A stretch of DNA of 64,000 bases from Pseudaquabacterium terrae (GTDB lineage: Bacteria; Pseudomonadota; Gammaproteobacteria; Burkholderiales; Burkholderiaceae_C), in NCBI RefSeq assembly GCF_013266755.1, contig NZ_JABRWJ010000002.1:496001-560000 (forward strand), read 5' to 3'. The translations under genes were made by a program, and so were the position numbers. Under the pieces are notes generated by a model. That model had not been told where the DNA came from and ran no database searches. It saw only the letters and a list, made by a program, of their open reading frames with translations. Of this stretch, positions 26,221-38,242 are shown in pieces; position 1 is the stretch's first letter, and every line of letters begins with the position of its first letter.

Positions 26221-26570
26221 TGCTGCGATGTGGAGATTGTGACGGCGTACCTCAACTCCGAGTTCAATCGGTTCTATACATACAATGCAGCGACTGACAG
26301 CCTGGTAGAACGTACATCGCAAGTCCCGGCGGGAGGATGCATCGAAGAACAGGGTATTCCGGCGGGCGGGGTGATCTTTGCGACCGCGGATGGCGCGTAT
26401 GCGCTTGGTGGGTATCGAGGGCAAGCAACAACGGGTTTGGTCTGTGCAGTTTCCCGAACGGCGATTCCGGCAAGTATGGGTCGGCGACGACAAAGTGGAA
26501 TATCCTCGAGCGGCCGCTGGGCGGCGTCGCGGCAGGCAGCACAAAGTCAAACACGGTCTTTCTGACGATT
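26221..26570 (+). pseudogene. Frameshifted fragment related to the secreted protein at 24997-25938
   Basis: Frame 1 reads TAYLNSEFNRFYTYNAATD, then GGVIFATADGAYALGGYR. At about 26410-26430 the sense moves to another frame, which reads ASNNGFGLCSFPNGDSGKYG, TTKWNILERPLGG and AAGSTKSNTVFLTI. The pieces line up in order with YLIPEFTHFEKYTGTSW, NTIMVSNAAGTRAVGVW and NKFLGPFAAGQTLNAVSYFVV of the intact neighbour on the opposite strand. No start codon with a ribosome-binding site and no N-terminal half are present. This looks like the C-terminal remnant of a homologous gene, broken by one or more frameshifts. Confidence 0.55.
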
Positions 26571-26681
26571 GCAATCTCTCCAAGGCGAAGGAGGAGATGC
26601 GGCGGCTATATCTCAGCGGCAGCTGAATCGGGGGCTTGTATTCCCGCGCTGCGGGCCGAATGGGCCAGACCTTGTTCGTGA

Positions 26682-27866
26682 CTACAGGGGCTTCTGCCGG
26701 GCGAGAACGTTGGGGCGAGCCACCGCCCCCGCCATCCCGGCGATCAGCAGCAGCGGCAGCGCGAACTTCGCGTCCCGCAGCACGACGTTGAACAGTGCGC
26801 TCCAGGTGATCGCGATCCACGCGAGCAGCGCAGCCAGGCCGTGCGGTCCGGCGCGCCAGGCGCGCACGGCGTTGCCGATCAGCAGCCACAGCAGCGCGGC
26901 GATGCCCGCCAGCCCCAGCTGCGATGCAACCAGCAGGTACTCGTTGTGCGGTGTCAGGTGCACCGAGATCAGCAGCCCCGGCTGCACGCGCGCGCGCCAC
27001 TGGTCGAGCCAGCTGCCGACGCCGTGGCCGAACAGCGGCTTCTCGCGCACCATGTCCAGCGAGTGTTCGGCCAGCCGCAAGCGCATGCCCCAGCTCGTCG
27101 CCGCGGTGTCGCTCGACTGGTACTGCCGCATCTCGTTCAAGCCTTCGTCGATGCGGCCGCGCACGGCCGGCGAGAACTGCCAGGCCGCCAGCGACAGTCC
27201 GGCGACGACGGCGACCGCCGCCAGCCGCCGCCACCAGCCGCGCTGGCGCGCGAGTCCGAGCGCCGCCAGCAGCACCGGCAGCGCGACCATGCCGGTGCGC
27301 CGGTCCTGCAACGCCAGGCCGAGCAGCGCCAGCGCGGCAGCGCCGAACCACGCGGCGCGCTGCCAATGCGCGCGCTGCGGCGTCATCGCCTGCAGCAGGC
27401 AGATCGATGCGCCGAGCGCCAGCATCAGCGAATTGATGATGCGCTGGTTGCCTTCGGGCTCGACGATGGTCCGGTGCAGCAGGCCATCGGGCAGCGCGCC
27501 CGCCCGCGCCAACCCCACGGCGACGCCGAGCAGCGCGGCCGCGATGCCGAACTGGACGAGCACGCGTCGCGCCAGCGCTGCAGGGCACGCCAGGGCGATC
27601 GGCGGTACCAGCAGCAGCAGGCCGTAGAGCCACAGCTGCGGCAGGCTGTCGCGCCAGTGGGCGGGGGACCACAGCAGCGACAGGGCGGTCAGGCCCCAGA
27701 ACAGCGCCGCCGCGCGGAACCCGGCATCGCGCAGCAGCTCACCGAGGCGCCGTTCGCGGATCAGCACGCGCAGGGCCGCCGCACCGCAGCCGAGGAAGGC
27801 GAGGTACTTGACGCCGATCGGCAGGAAGACGGCCCAGGCGCACAGCACGGCCAGCGCCGAGTACAT
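26682..27866 (-). CDS. O-antigen ligase/polymerase family membrane protein (Wzy_C)
   Basis: The protein has 394 residues with about ten hydrophobic helices (for example ALAVLCAWAVFLPIGVKYLA at the start). A large periplasmic loop at about 230-320 contains LFGHGVGSWLDQW and HLTPHNEYLLVASQLG. The G-x-G-x-G/S and HNxYL motifs are hallmarks of the WaaL/Wzy_C superfamily, which transfers or polymerises undecaprenyl-linked glycans. Start ATG 27866 is chosen because the upstream open frame runs through a palindromic repeat (27905-27965) of non-protein character. It is the most distal gene of the minus-strand glycan group. Ligase and polymerase cannot be told apart from sequence alone. Confidence 0.82.
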   Translation of the reverse strand: MYSALAVLCAWAVFLPIGVKYLAFLGCGAAALRVLIRERRLGELLRDAGFRAAALFWGLTALSLLWSPAHWRDSLPQLWLYGLLLLVPPIALACPAALARRVLVQFGIAAALLGVAVGLARAGALPDGLLHRTIVEPEGNQRIINSLMLALGASICLLQAMTPQRAHWQRAAWFGAAALALLGLALQDRRTGMVALPVLLAALGLARQRGWWRRLAAVAVVAGLSLAAWQFSPAVRGRIDEGLNEMRQYQSSDTAATSWGMRLRLAEHSLDMVREKPLFGHGVGSWLDQWRARVQPGLLISVHLTPHNEYLLVASQLGLAGIAALLWLLIGNAVRAWRAGPHGLAALLAWIAITWSALFNVVLRDAKFALPLLLIAGMAGAVARPNVLARQKPL

Positions 27867-27904
27867 GAGTGCACCCTTGGCGCTGCGCGCCGTCCCGCCA
27901 AGCG

Positions 27905-27966
27905 GGAGCCGAGCCCATGGGACCCGAAGGGGCCCCTTCGTGGCCCGAGGCGGCCGGGCGGGGCTC
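27905..27966. repeat. Palindromic G/C-rich intergenic element
   Basis: It contains the perfect 16-bp palindrome CGAAGGGGCCCCTTCG at 27925-27940 and the GGCGGCCGGGCGGGGC segment shared with the elements at 18008-18085 and 38866-38943. It fills the gap between the glycosyltransferase and ligase genes and may act as a 3'-end stabiliser or Rho-dependent stop. Confidence 0.5.
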
Positions 27967-28873
27967 ACCCGAGGCGCCTCGACAGCAATCCGACCAGCAT
28001 GCCGCGCAACAACGCGCCCAGCTTGGCCACGCGCTGCGGCTCCGCCATCACGATGCCGACCGCCTCGTACGCCAGACGGGTCAGGCACAGGAAGGCGAAT
28101 GCCGGTTCGCGCCACAGGTAGCGGCGGCCGAGCCAGGCCGTGTTGCGGCCGATGAGATAACGCCGCTGCGGCGCGTGGCCGCCGGCCTGCAGCTCGCGGC
28201 CGAACAGCCGGTAGCGCCGCCGTTCGCCGATCGCGTGGCGAAACTCGTGGCTGCCGTGCAGCCAGACCTGCAGGCCGGCGCGGCGCGCGCGCAGGCAGTA
28301 GTCGGTGTCGACATGGTCGACGCGCAGGCCTTCGTCGAAGGGGCCGATCGCCTGCAGCGCAGCGAGGCGCCAGACCGACATCGAGTTGATGACGAAGGCC
28401 ACCGGCTGCAGGCCGTCGAATCGGCGCGGCAGGTAGCGCAGCCGCCAGCGGCCGAGCTGGATGTGTTTGCCGCGCAAGCCGGTGGCGCGGTCGCAATAGG
28501 CGGGGGCGACGGCGGCGGTGTGCGGATCGGCGAGCAGCGCTTGCACCTTGGCGTCGGCGAGCAGCGCCTGCAGCACCGTCGCGTCCGAGTCCTCGTCGAC
28601 CAGCACCACCTGTTGCAGCCCCGGCGGGCGGCCGAGCAGGTGTTCGAGCGCGCGGTTGTAGGCGCCGGCCAGTGCGCCGGCATTGGCGTTGTGCAGCACC
28701 CGCACGCCGGCGGGCAGCGTTGCGGCTTCGAGCCGCGGATGACCGGTCGCGGTGTTGTCGACGACGACCACGCTGCCGAGCGATGCGGCCAGCTGGGCGA
28801 TCACCGGCTCGGGGTCGGATGCCGCGTGATAGACGACGAGGATCGCAGCCGTTGCTTCGGCCACCGGATTCAT
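27965..28873 (-). CDS. GT2-family (rhamnosyltransferase-like) glycosyltransferase
   Basis: The protein has 302 residues. The N-terminal Rossmann-like part AAILVVYHAASDPEPVI and VVVVDNTAT is followed by LHNANAGALAGAYNRALEHL and the acidic metal-binding segment VVLVDEDSDATVL. Further on VDHVDTDYCLRARRAGLQVW corresponds to the second acidic motif of WbbL/RfbF-type rhamnosyltransferases. The dTDP-rhamnose genes rfbC and rfbD in the same minus-strand group make a rhamnosyl donor plausible. Start ATG 28873 (MNPVAEAT) is preferred over the upstream in-frame 28945, whose extra residues are Ala/Arg-rich noise. Confidence 0.82.
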   Translation of the reverse strand: MNPVAEATAAILVVYHAASDPEPVIAQLAASLGSVVVVDNTATGHPRLEAATLPAGVRVLHNANAGALAGAYNRALEHLLGRPPGLQQVVLVDEDSDATVLQALLADAKVQALLADPHTAAVAPAYCDRATGLRGKHIQLGRWRLRYLPRRFDGLQPVAFVINSMSVWRLAALQAIGPFDEGLRVDHVDTDYCLRARRAGLQVWLHGSHEFRHAIGERRRYRLFGRELQAGGHAPQRRYLIGRNTAWLGRRYLWREPAFAFLCLTRLAYEAVGIVMAEPQRVAKLGALLRGMLVGLLSRRLG

Positions 28874-28970
28874 CGGTCGAACACCACGGGCTGCGGCGCG
28901 CGGCGCCAAGCGGGAAACCGCGTCCTGCGCGGCCGGCAGCGCCATGTCGGGCGTCTGGACAGTCGGGGGG

Positions 28971-30050
28971 CTAGAGCCGGTTGATCAGCGCGGCCAGCGT
29001 GATGCCGAGGTTGCCGAGCGTGGTCTGCCGGTGGATGCCCGAGCGGCGCAGACCGACCAGGCGCGCGCCGACCCAGCGCTTGCGCGCGCGCATGAATTCG
29101 TCGAGCACGCGCTGGCTTTCGGGTGTCATCAGGTGGCGCACCCGCTCCAGCGCCGACAGGTTGGCGTCGACCCAGCCGCGGAAGCGCCCCTGCAGCAGCA
29201 GCCGTGCGCGCTTGATCTGGGCCCGCGGATTGATGTTGGAGCCGAACTGGTTGGCGCTGTGCTGGCGGTAGCGCACCGTCGGGTACACGTCGTAGTGCAC
29301 CTTGCCGCCGCAGCTGCTGACCAGCATGTAGGCCCACCAGTCGTGCGTCACCGCCTCGACGGTGTCCCCGGCAGCACGCAGCAGTTCGCGCGCAGCACGG
29401 TTGAACACCATCGTGTTGCCGCCGGCGATGCTTTGCACCAGCGCGTTGCGGAAGCTGGGGGGACGCTCGAACAGCGGCGAGTAGCCGATGTGCTGATTGC
29501 GCGCATCGACCAGCAGCGTGCGCGACCCGTACAGCGCCGGCACGTCGGCAGGAATCGTCTCCAGCCAGGCCACTGCGCGTTCGAGCTTGTCGGCCTCCCA
29601 GATGTCGTCCTGGTCGGCGTAGGCGAAGTAGTCGGCTTCGATGTCGGCGCGGCAGGTCAGCGACAGGAAATTGGCCGTCGAGCCTTCGGCCGGGCCGGCG
29701 TGGATCGAGATGCGGTCGTCGCCCCAGTGTGACTGGTAGTACTCGAGGATGGCGTGGGTGTAGTCGTCCGAGCCGTCGTCCGATGCCCAGATCGCCCACG
29801 CGGGGTGGCTCTGGGTGGCGATCGAGTTGAGCTGCTCGGCGAGGAAGTGCTGCGCCTGCATGGTGCACAGCAGCACCGCGACCTTCGGTACCGAGGGGTG
29901 CGGGCGGTGCAACAAGGACTTCAACGACACCAGCGGAATGACACGCCGAAATTCCTCCCAGGGGGAAAGGAGTTCTGCGACGGATGCACGTCGCTCGGCG
30001 TCTTGGCTAATGCGCGCGGCTCCCCGCCGTTTTTCTAGTGTCCAGGCCAT
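28971..30050 (-). CDS. GT2-family glycosyltransferase
   Basis: The protein has 359 residues. After about 50 N-terminal residues of basic character comes the GT-A fold: VAVLLCTMQAQHFLAEQLNS, AIWASDDGSDDYTHAI and FAYADQDDIWEADKLERAV (the DxD-type metal motif). HDWWAYMLVSSCGG contains the probable catalytic-base region. This pattern is that of SpsA/WfaP-like enzymes that add rhamnose or other deoxyhexoses to O-antigens. The C-terminal 80 residues are basic and may touch the membrane. Start ATG 30050 gives the longest sensible protein; a shorter form from about V56 would still keep the whole catalytic domain. Confidence 0.82.
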   Translation of the reverse strand: MAWTLEKRRGAARISQDAERRASVAELLSPWEEFRRVIPLVSLKSLLHRPHPSVPKVAVLLCTMQAQHFLAEQLNSIATQSHPAWAIWASDDGSDDYTHAILEYYQSHWGDDRISIHAGPAEGSTANFLSLTCRADIEADYFAYADQDDIWEADKLERAVAWLETIPADVPALYGSRTLLVDARNQHIGYSPLFERPPSFRNALVQSIAGGNTMVFNRAARELLRAAGDTVEAVTHDWWAYMLVSSCGGKVHYDVYPTVRYRQHSANQFGSNINPRAQIKRARLLLQGRFRGWVDANLSALERVRHLMTPESQRVLDEFMRARKRWVGARLVGLRRSGIHRQTTLGNLGITLAALINRL

Positions 30051-30067
30051 TCAAACAAGTTTAACCG

Positions 30068-30091
30068 AGTCCGTGAGGTCGCTCACGGACT
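30068..30091. terminator. Perfect 10-bp hairpin between the OmpA-like and glycosyltransferase genes
   Basis: AGTCCGTGAG (30068-30077) pairs with CTCACGGACT (30082-30091) around a GTCG loop. It lies about 85 nt downstream of the stop codon of the minus-strand OmpA-like gene. There is no T-run on that strand, so termination is likely weak or factor-assisted. Confidence 0.45.
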
Positions 30092-30177
30092 GTGTCGGCA
30101 AGTAGTTGATTGTGCTGATGATTTGACGATTGGACACGACAGTTGCAGGTGTGTCCGCAGCGGGCCGATGCTTCTGT

Positions 30178-31505
30178 TCAACAGCCGATGATCTTGAACT
30201 CGACGCGCCGGTCGAGCGCGTCGCTGGCGTCGTCGCGCCCGTTGCCCACCATCGTCTCGCGCGAGCCCACGCCGTTGGCGATCAGCCGTTTCTGCAGCGC
30301 GGGCGAGGTCTGCTCGAGCTGCCCGCGCACGTATTCGGCGCGCAGCTGCGACAGGCGCTCGTTGATCGGCTCCGGGCCCGTCGGGCTCGAGTGGCCGATC
30401 ACCTCCATGCAGCTCTGGCGCTTGGTCGCCTGTGACGACAGCTCGAACAGCCACAGCTTGTACGGCGTCGCCGCCGGGCCGGTCTCGGCCGACAGGATCG
30501 CCGCACCGGGCCGGAAGACGAACTTGACGCCCAGGCGCTTGGTGTCGAGGCCTTGTTCGACGAGGTGGCCGAAGGACTTGATCGCCTCTTGCTTGCGGCC
30601 CAGGCGCCAGTTCGTCAGGTACAGGCCGCTGTAGACACGCGCCTGGCGGCCTTCGGGAACCCGCAGCGCGGTTTCGTACAGGTTCAGCGCATCGCGGTAT
30701 TTGCCGGCGCCGTAGGCGTCGATGGCCTCGCTGATGATCGACGCGGCGACGATGCGATCGAGGTACAGCGGGTGGATCGGATCACCGGCCCGCGTGCCCT
30801 GGCAGGTGCGGATGTAGCCGGTCGTGGCGCCGTCTTCGGTCCACACCGGCGTGTCGCGGAAGTGTGGCAGCGGGGTCGGGTCGACGCCGTCGGGCTTCGC
30901 GAACGCCAGCCCCTTGCTGACGAGCTTGCCGGTTTTCAGGTCGGCCAGCGCGAGGCAGATCCGGTAGGCCTCGCGCTGGCCCTCGGTCTTGCGGTCCTTG
31001 TTGACGCCGGTGAAGGTGCCGACCAGCACCAGCGGTGACTTCTGCACGTTGGCGCTGCTGAAGGGCTGCACCTCGTACTGCGGATAGCGTTCGCGGATCA
31101 GCGCGACGATGCGCGCGCCCATCGCCTGCGTCGCTTTCGATTGCTGGCCGGTCACGCCGTCGATCAGCGGATCGATCACCAGCCGGAACTTCGCGCCACC
31201 GGCATCGGCCGGCGGCAGCTGCGCCTTGCCGAGCAGGTTGTTCGCCGCGCTCAGCACAGCGTCGTCGAACGGCATCACGGGGGGCGGGGCGGCCGGCGGG
31301 GGGGCGGGCGCCGGCGCCGGGGCTGGCGTCGGGGCCGGCGCGGGGGTCGGCGCTTCGCCCGCTGGGGCCGGCGACGCCCTGCTCGCGGCCGGTGCTTCGG
31401 ACGGCGAGGGCGACGGCGGCGGCGGCGCGGCGCAGGCGGCCATCAGCAGGACCAGCAGGCCACCCAGCGTGGGGCGGAGGGATGCGGCAGCTCGACAGGC
31501 ACGGG

Positions 31506-31509
<4 letters not shown>
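30178..31509 (-). CDS. OmpA-like (peptidoglycan-binding) lipoprotein
   Basis: The protein has 443 residues. A lipoprotein signal ends in LLMAACAAP (lipobox MAAC). A proline/alanine linker of about 60 residues (repeated APAP) follows, as if to span the periplasm. The middle domain at about 80-310 includes a TPR-like segment (YGAGKYRDALNLYETALRV). An OmpA/MotB-type domain ends the protein (EVIGHSSPTGPEPINERLSQ, RAEYVRGQLEQ, DALDRRVEFKIIGC). Start ATG 31509 has GGAG 8 nt upstream and overlaps the stop of the kinase gene (ATGA), so the two proteins are made together. It may be a scaffold or target of the kinase; that link is inferred. Confidence 0.82.
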
Positions 31510-33293
<1,784 letters not shown>

Positions 33294-33349
33294 GCGCGGC
33301 CGGCGCGGGCGGCTTCGGCAGCCGTCCTTTATGCGTGAGGGTGCGTGCG

Positions 33350-33355
33350 AGTATA
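33350..33355 (-). promoter_or_regulatory. Candidate -10 element for the kinase operon
   Basis: The minus strand reads TATACT here (five of six consensus matches), in the 115-nt gap between the epimerase stop and the kinase start. No good -35 is visible. The resulting leader would be about 50 nt. Confidence 0.35.
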
Positions 33356-33408
33356 GGGACCGCCGCCGGCCGCGCCGGTCCCCCATCTGATGGAAGTGCA
33401 GCGCCGCC

Positions 33409-34455
33409 CTAAGCCGAGCGGGGCCGGCGCGCGCTGTACCAGGCCGCGACGACGCCCATGCCGGCGCGGATGTCGTGCGTCGGCGCGTAGCCCAGGCGTT
33501 CGCGCGCCTTGCCGATGTCGGCGCGGGAGTGGCGCACGTCGCCGGCGCGGAAGTCGCGGTACTCGGGCGCCGCGATCTGCAGCGCCGGCTGCTCGGCGGC
33601 GAGCTGTTCACCGAGCAGGGCGTGCAGCTCGTTCAACGTGGTCTGGTCGCCGACCGCGACGTTGTAGACCTGGTCCAGTGCCTGCGGATTGCTGGTCGTC
33701 GCGGCCAGCAGGTTGGCCTGCACTGCGTTGGCGACGAAGCAGAAGTCGCGGCTGGTCTGGCCATCGCCGTTGATCTGCACGGCGTCGCCGCGCAGCATCG
33801 CTGCCGCCCAGCGCGGCACCACCGCCGCGTAGGCGCCCTCGGGGTCCTGGCGCGGGCCGAAGACATTGAAGTAGCGCAGGCCGATCGACTGCAACCCGTA
33901 GCTGCGGGCGAACACCGCCGCATACAGCTCGTTCACGTACTTGGTGACCGCATACGGCGACAGCGGGTTGCCGATCGCGTGCTCGACTTTCGGCAGGCCG
34001 GGGTGGTCGCCATAGGTCGAGCTGCTTGCCGCGTAGACGAAGCGCTGCACCTGGGCATCGCGCGCGGCGACGAGCAGGTTCAGGAAACCGCTGATGTTGA
34101 CCTCGTTGGTCGTGATCGGGTCGGCCAGCGAGCGGGGCACCGAACCGAGCGCGGCCTGGTGCAGCACCAGGTCGACGCCGGCGCAGGCGGCGCGGCAGTC
34201 GTCGAAGCGGCGGATGTCGCCTTCGATCATCGTGAAGCGCGACCAGGCCTCGGCACCCACGGCAGCCTGCACGTCGTCGAGGTTGTGGCGGTGGCCGGTC
34301 GCGTAGTTGTCGAGTCCGACGACGCGTTGGCCCAGGCCGAGCAGGGTTTCGAGCAGATGGCTGCCGATGAAGCCGGCGACACCGGTCACGAGCCAGGTGC
34401 GCGGCACATCGCGCAGGGCCTGGCAGCAAAGGTCGTAGGGGCTGGAAGAGCTCAA
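33409..34455 (-). CDS. UDP-N-acetylglucosamine/UDP-sugar 4-epimerase (WbpP/TviC-like)
   Basis: The protein has 348 residues of the extended short-chain dehydrogenase fold. Features are the NAD-binding motif [12 protein letters not shown] at about 25, the family-typical [16 protein letters not shown], the catalytic pair Y-x3-K in [13 protein letters not shown], and the substrate-site [19 protein letters not shown]. The GLDN-x-ATGH-x-HNLD stretch and overall length are characteristic of WbpP/TviC, which interconvert UDP-GlcNAc and UDP-GalNAc (or the uronic acids). It would supply a HexNAc donor to the glycan pathway. The start 34455 is 22 nt beyond the rfbC stop, on the same strand. Confidence 0.85.
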   Translation of the reverse strand: MSSSSPYDLCCQALRDVPRTWLVTGVAGFIGSHLLETLLGLGQRVVGLDNYATGHRHNLDDVQAAVGAEAWSRFTMIEGDIRRFDDCRAACAGVDLVLHQAALGSVPRSLADPITTNEVNISGFLNLLVAARDAQVQRFVYAASSSTYGDHPGLPKVEHAIGNPLSPYAVTKYVNELYAAVFARSYGLQSIGLRYFNVFGPRQDPEGAYAAVVPRWAAAMLRGDAVQINGDGQTSRDFCFVANAVQANLLAATTSNPQALDQVYNVAVGDQTTLNELHALLGEQLAAEQPALQIAAPEYRDFRAGDVRHSRADIGKARERLGYAPTHDIRAGMGVVAAWYSARRPRSA

Positions 34456-34477
34456 GTCGGAACCTCGTGGCGGGGTG

Positions 34478-35041
34478 TCAGGCGAACACTTCGGCGTCGG
34501 CCAGGACCGGCGCGGCGGCGTCCTTTGCGGCCAGCAGCGGCGCGAGGCCGGGCGGCCAGCCGATCGCCAGCGCCGGGTCGTTCCAGGCGATCGCGCGCTC
34601 GCAATCCTTGGCGTAGACGTCGGTGGTCTTGTAGAGGAATCGCGTCCCGTCGGCGAGCGCGACGAAGCCGTGCGCGAAGCCCTCGGGGATCCACAGCTGG
34701 CGCTTGTTCTCGGCGCTGAGCTCGACGCCGAACCACTGTCCGAAGGCGGCGGAGCCGCGGCGCAGGTCGACCGCGACGTCGAACACCGCGCCTTCGGTGA
34801 CGCGCACCAGCTTGCCTTGCGGATGCGGCGGCAGCTGGTAGTGCAGGCCGCGCAGCACGGCGCGGCGCGAGAGCGACTCGTTGTCCTGCACGAATGGCCG
34901 CGGCGCCGGCAGCCCGAGTGAGGCGAGCCCCTGCTCGAAGCGGCGCTGGTTGAAGCTTTCCATGAACCAGCCGCGGTCGTCGCCGAACACCTGCGGTTCG
35001 ATGACCACGACGCCGGGCAGGGGGGTGGCGGTGAATTTCAT
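34478..35041 (-). CDS. rfbC: dTDP-4-dehydrorhamnose 3,5-epimerase
   Basis: The protein has 187 residues, the usual RmlC size. The cupin-fold signatures are clear: [48 protein letters not shown], and [11 protein letters not shown] with the conserved histidine, then [12 protein letters not shown]. It catalyses the double epimerisation at C3 and C5 of dTDP-4-keto-6-deoxyglucose in dTDP-L-rhamnose synthesis. Its ATG overlaps the stop of rfbD, so it is translationally coupled as the second gene of this small operon. Confidence 0.95.
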   Translation of the reverse strand: MKFTATPLPGVVVIEPQVFGDDRGWFMESFNQRRFEQGLASLGLPAPRPFVQDNESLSRRAVLRGLHYQLPPHPQGKLVRVTEGAVFDVAVDLRRGSAAFGQWFGVELSAENKRQLWIPEGFAHGFVALADGTRFLYKTTDVYAKDCERAIAWNDPALAIGWPPGLAPLLAAKDAAAPVLADAEVFA

Positions 35042-35940
35042 GGCAGTGCCAGCGGCAGGTTCAGGGCTTCAGCGAGCATGCGCTCGACGCCGGGCTGCCA
35101 GGGCGGCAAGGTCACGCCGAAAGCGGAGCGCAGCTTGGTGGTGGCCAGGCGTGAATTGAGCGGCCGGCGCGCCGGCAGCGGGTAGGCGCTGCTCGGGATC
35201 GCCTGCACCGCGTCGGGCGCCGTCCGCAGCGCGACGCCGCGAGACCGCGCCCAGGCGATCACGTGGCGCGCATAGCCGCACCAGCTCGTCTCGCCGGCGG
35301 CGCATGCGTGGTAGGTACCGGCGAGCTCGGGCCGACGGGTCGCGTCGCGCAGCATCAGCGCGGTCAGGTCGGCCAGCAGCTCGGCGCCGGTCGGCGCGCC
35401 GATCTGGTCGTCGATCACCTTCAGCTCGTCGCGCTCGCCGGCCAGCTTCAGCATCGTGCGGGCGAAGTTGCCGCCGCGCGCCGCATAGACCCAGCTGGTG
35501 CGCAGGATCAGGTGGTGGCAGCCGCTGCTGCGGATCGCCGCTTCGCCGGCGAGCTTGCTGCGGCCGTAGGCGCTCAAGGGTCCGGTCGGGTCGTCCTCGC
35601 CGCGGGCGTTCTGTCCGCTGCCGTCGAACACGTAGTCGCTGCTGTAGTGCACCAGCCAGGCGCCGCTGGCGGCGGCGACGCGGGCGAGCGCGCCGGGCGC
35701 GTCGGCATTGATCGTCTGCGCCAGCGCGGGCTCGCTCTCGGCGCGATCGACCGCGGTGTAGGCGGCTGCATTGACGATCACCTCGGGCGCCAGCCGGCGC
35801 ACGGTGTCGGCAAGCCGCTCGGGGTCGGCGAAGTCGGCACCATCGGCGCGGCCGGCGATCGTCAGGGGCCCGAGCGTCGCGAGCGAGCGCCGCAGTTCCC
35901 ATCCCACCTGTCCATCGGCGCCTAACAGCAGCAGTTTCAT
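35038..35940 (-). CDS. rfbD: dTDP-4-dehydrorhamnose reductase
   Basis: The protein has 300 residues, the normal RmlD length. The N-terminal NAD(P)H motif is LLLGADGQVGWEL; further signatures are VNAAAYTAVDRAESE, SSDYVFDGSG, the catalytic YGRSK, and RTSWVYAARGGNF. It performs the last step of dTDP-L-rhamnose synthesis. ATG 35940 is chosen: upstream frame residues do not resemble RmlD, and a minus-strand -10-like TACAAT at 35950-35955 lies only 9 nt before it. The earlier pathway genes rfbA and rfbB are not in this window. Confidence 0.95.
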   Translation of the reverse strand: MKLLLLGADGQVGWELRRSLATLGPLTIAGRADGADFADPERLADTVRRLAPEVIVNAAAYTAVDRAESEPALAQTINADAPGALARVAAASGAWLVHYSSDYVFDGSGQNARGEDDPTGPLSAYGRSKLAGEAAIRSSGCHHLILRTSWVYAARGGNFARTMLKLAGERDELKVIDDQIGAPTGAELLADLTALMLRDATRRPELAGTYHACAAGETSWCGYARHVIAWARSRGVALRTAPDAVQAIPSSAYPLPARRPLNSRLATTKLRSAFGVTLPPWQPGVERMLAEALNLPLALP

Positions 35941-35949
35941 CGGGCGGGG

Positions 35950-36007
35950 ATTGTATGTAGGCCTTTCGGCCGCCTCCCCGCCGCTGTCACGGACCCTAGG
36001 GGATAAT
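35950..36007. promoter_or_regulatory. Divergent rfbD/rhlE promoter pair
   Basis: On the minus strand TACAAT (35950-35955) precedes the rfbD ATG by 9 nt. On the plus strand GATAAT (36002-36007) precedes the rhlE ATG by 9 nt. Both hexamers are five-of-six -10 matches. Both predicted transcripts would start within a few bases of the start codon. Confidence 0.45.
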
Positions 36008-36016
36008 CCGTGATTC

Positions 36017-37477
<1,461 letters not shown>

Positions 37478-37486
37478 CGCCGCTGT

Positions 37487-38242
37487 TCACGCCAGCCAGC
37501 TGAACACGGCCGGCACGCGTTCCGGCAGCGTCGGCAGCGCGTCGCGCCAGGCACGCACGGTCTGCGTACGACACCAGCCACCGGGCAGCGTCACGCCGCA
37601 GGCGATCGCCAACCGGGTCTGTGGCTGCAGCTGCTGGACCAGCGCGCTCAACAAGGCCGCATTGCGGTAGGGCGTCTCGATCGCGATCTGCGTCTGGCCG
37701 AGGCGGCGCGACAGCGCATCGAGCTCTTTGATGCGCGCCGTACGTTGCGCCGAGTCGACCGGCAGGTAGCCGACGAAGGCAAAACTCTGGCCGTTCAAGC
37801 CGCTCGCGGCCAAGGCCAGCAGCAGCGAGCTCGGACCCGACAGCGGCAACACCACGACACCCAGTACATGGGCCGCCGCCACCAGTGCCGCGCCCGGATC
37901 GGCGATCGCCGGCAGGCCGGCCTCGGACAGCAGGCCGATGTCGGCGCCGGCCAGCGCCGGCGCCAGCAGCGGTGACAGGTCCTGCGGCGAGGCGTCGGCC
38001 TGGCCCTTGCGCGGCCGCGGCAACTCCTGGATGTCGATCGCCTGCATGGGCTTGGCCAGCGGCACCAGCCGGTCGATGCGCTTGAGGAAGGCGCGCGTCG
38101 TCTTCGCGTTCTCGGCGACCCAGTGCCCGAGCGCCGCGGCCTGGTCGATGATGCCTTGCGGCAGCACGTCGGACAGCGCGACTTCGGTGTCGGTGCCGAG
38201 GTCGAGCGTGTTCGGCACCAGCAGCAGGCGGCCGGGCGTCAT
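37487..38242 (-). CDS. Tetrapyrrole-methylase-fold SAM methyltransferase (RsmI-related)
   Basis: The protein has 251 residues. Features typical of the RsmI/CbiF superfamily are LLLVPNTLDLG at the start, GLLSEAGLPAIADPGAALV, VLPLSGPSSLLLALAASGL and the FAFVGYLP segment. Most RsmI proteins open with GTLYVVATPIGN; here the N-terminus is PGRLLLVPNTLD, as in the shorter RsmI-like paralogs (YabC-like group), so 2'-O-methylation of 16S C1402 is not certain. ATG 38242 overlaps the Maf stop (ATGA), giving a two-gene operon. The substrate is left open. Confidence 0.78.
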   Translation of the reverse strand: MTPGRLLLVPNTLDLGTDTEVALSDVLPQGIIDQAAALGHWVAENAKTTRAFLKRIDRLVPLAKPMQAIDIQELPRPRKGQADASPQDLSPLLAPALAGADIGLLSEAGLPAIADPGAALVAAAHVLGVVVLPLSGPSSLLLALAASGLNGQSFAFVGYLPVDSAQRTARIKELDALSRRLGQTQIAIETPYRNAALLSALVQQLQPQTRLAIACGVTLPGGWCRTQTVRAWRDALPTLPERVPAVFSWLA

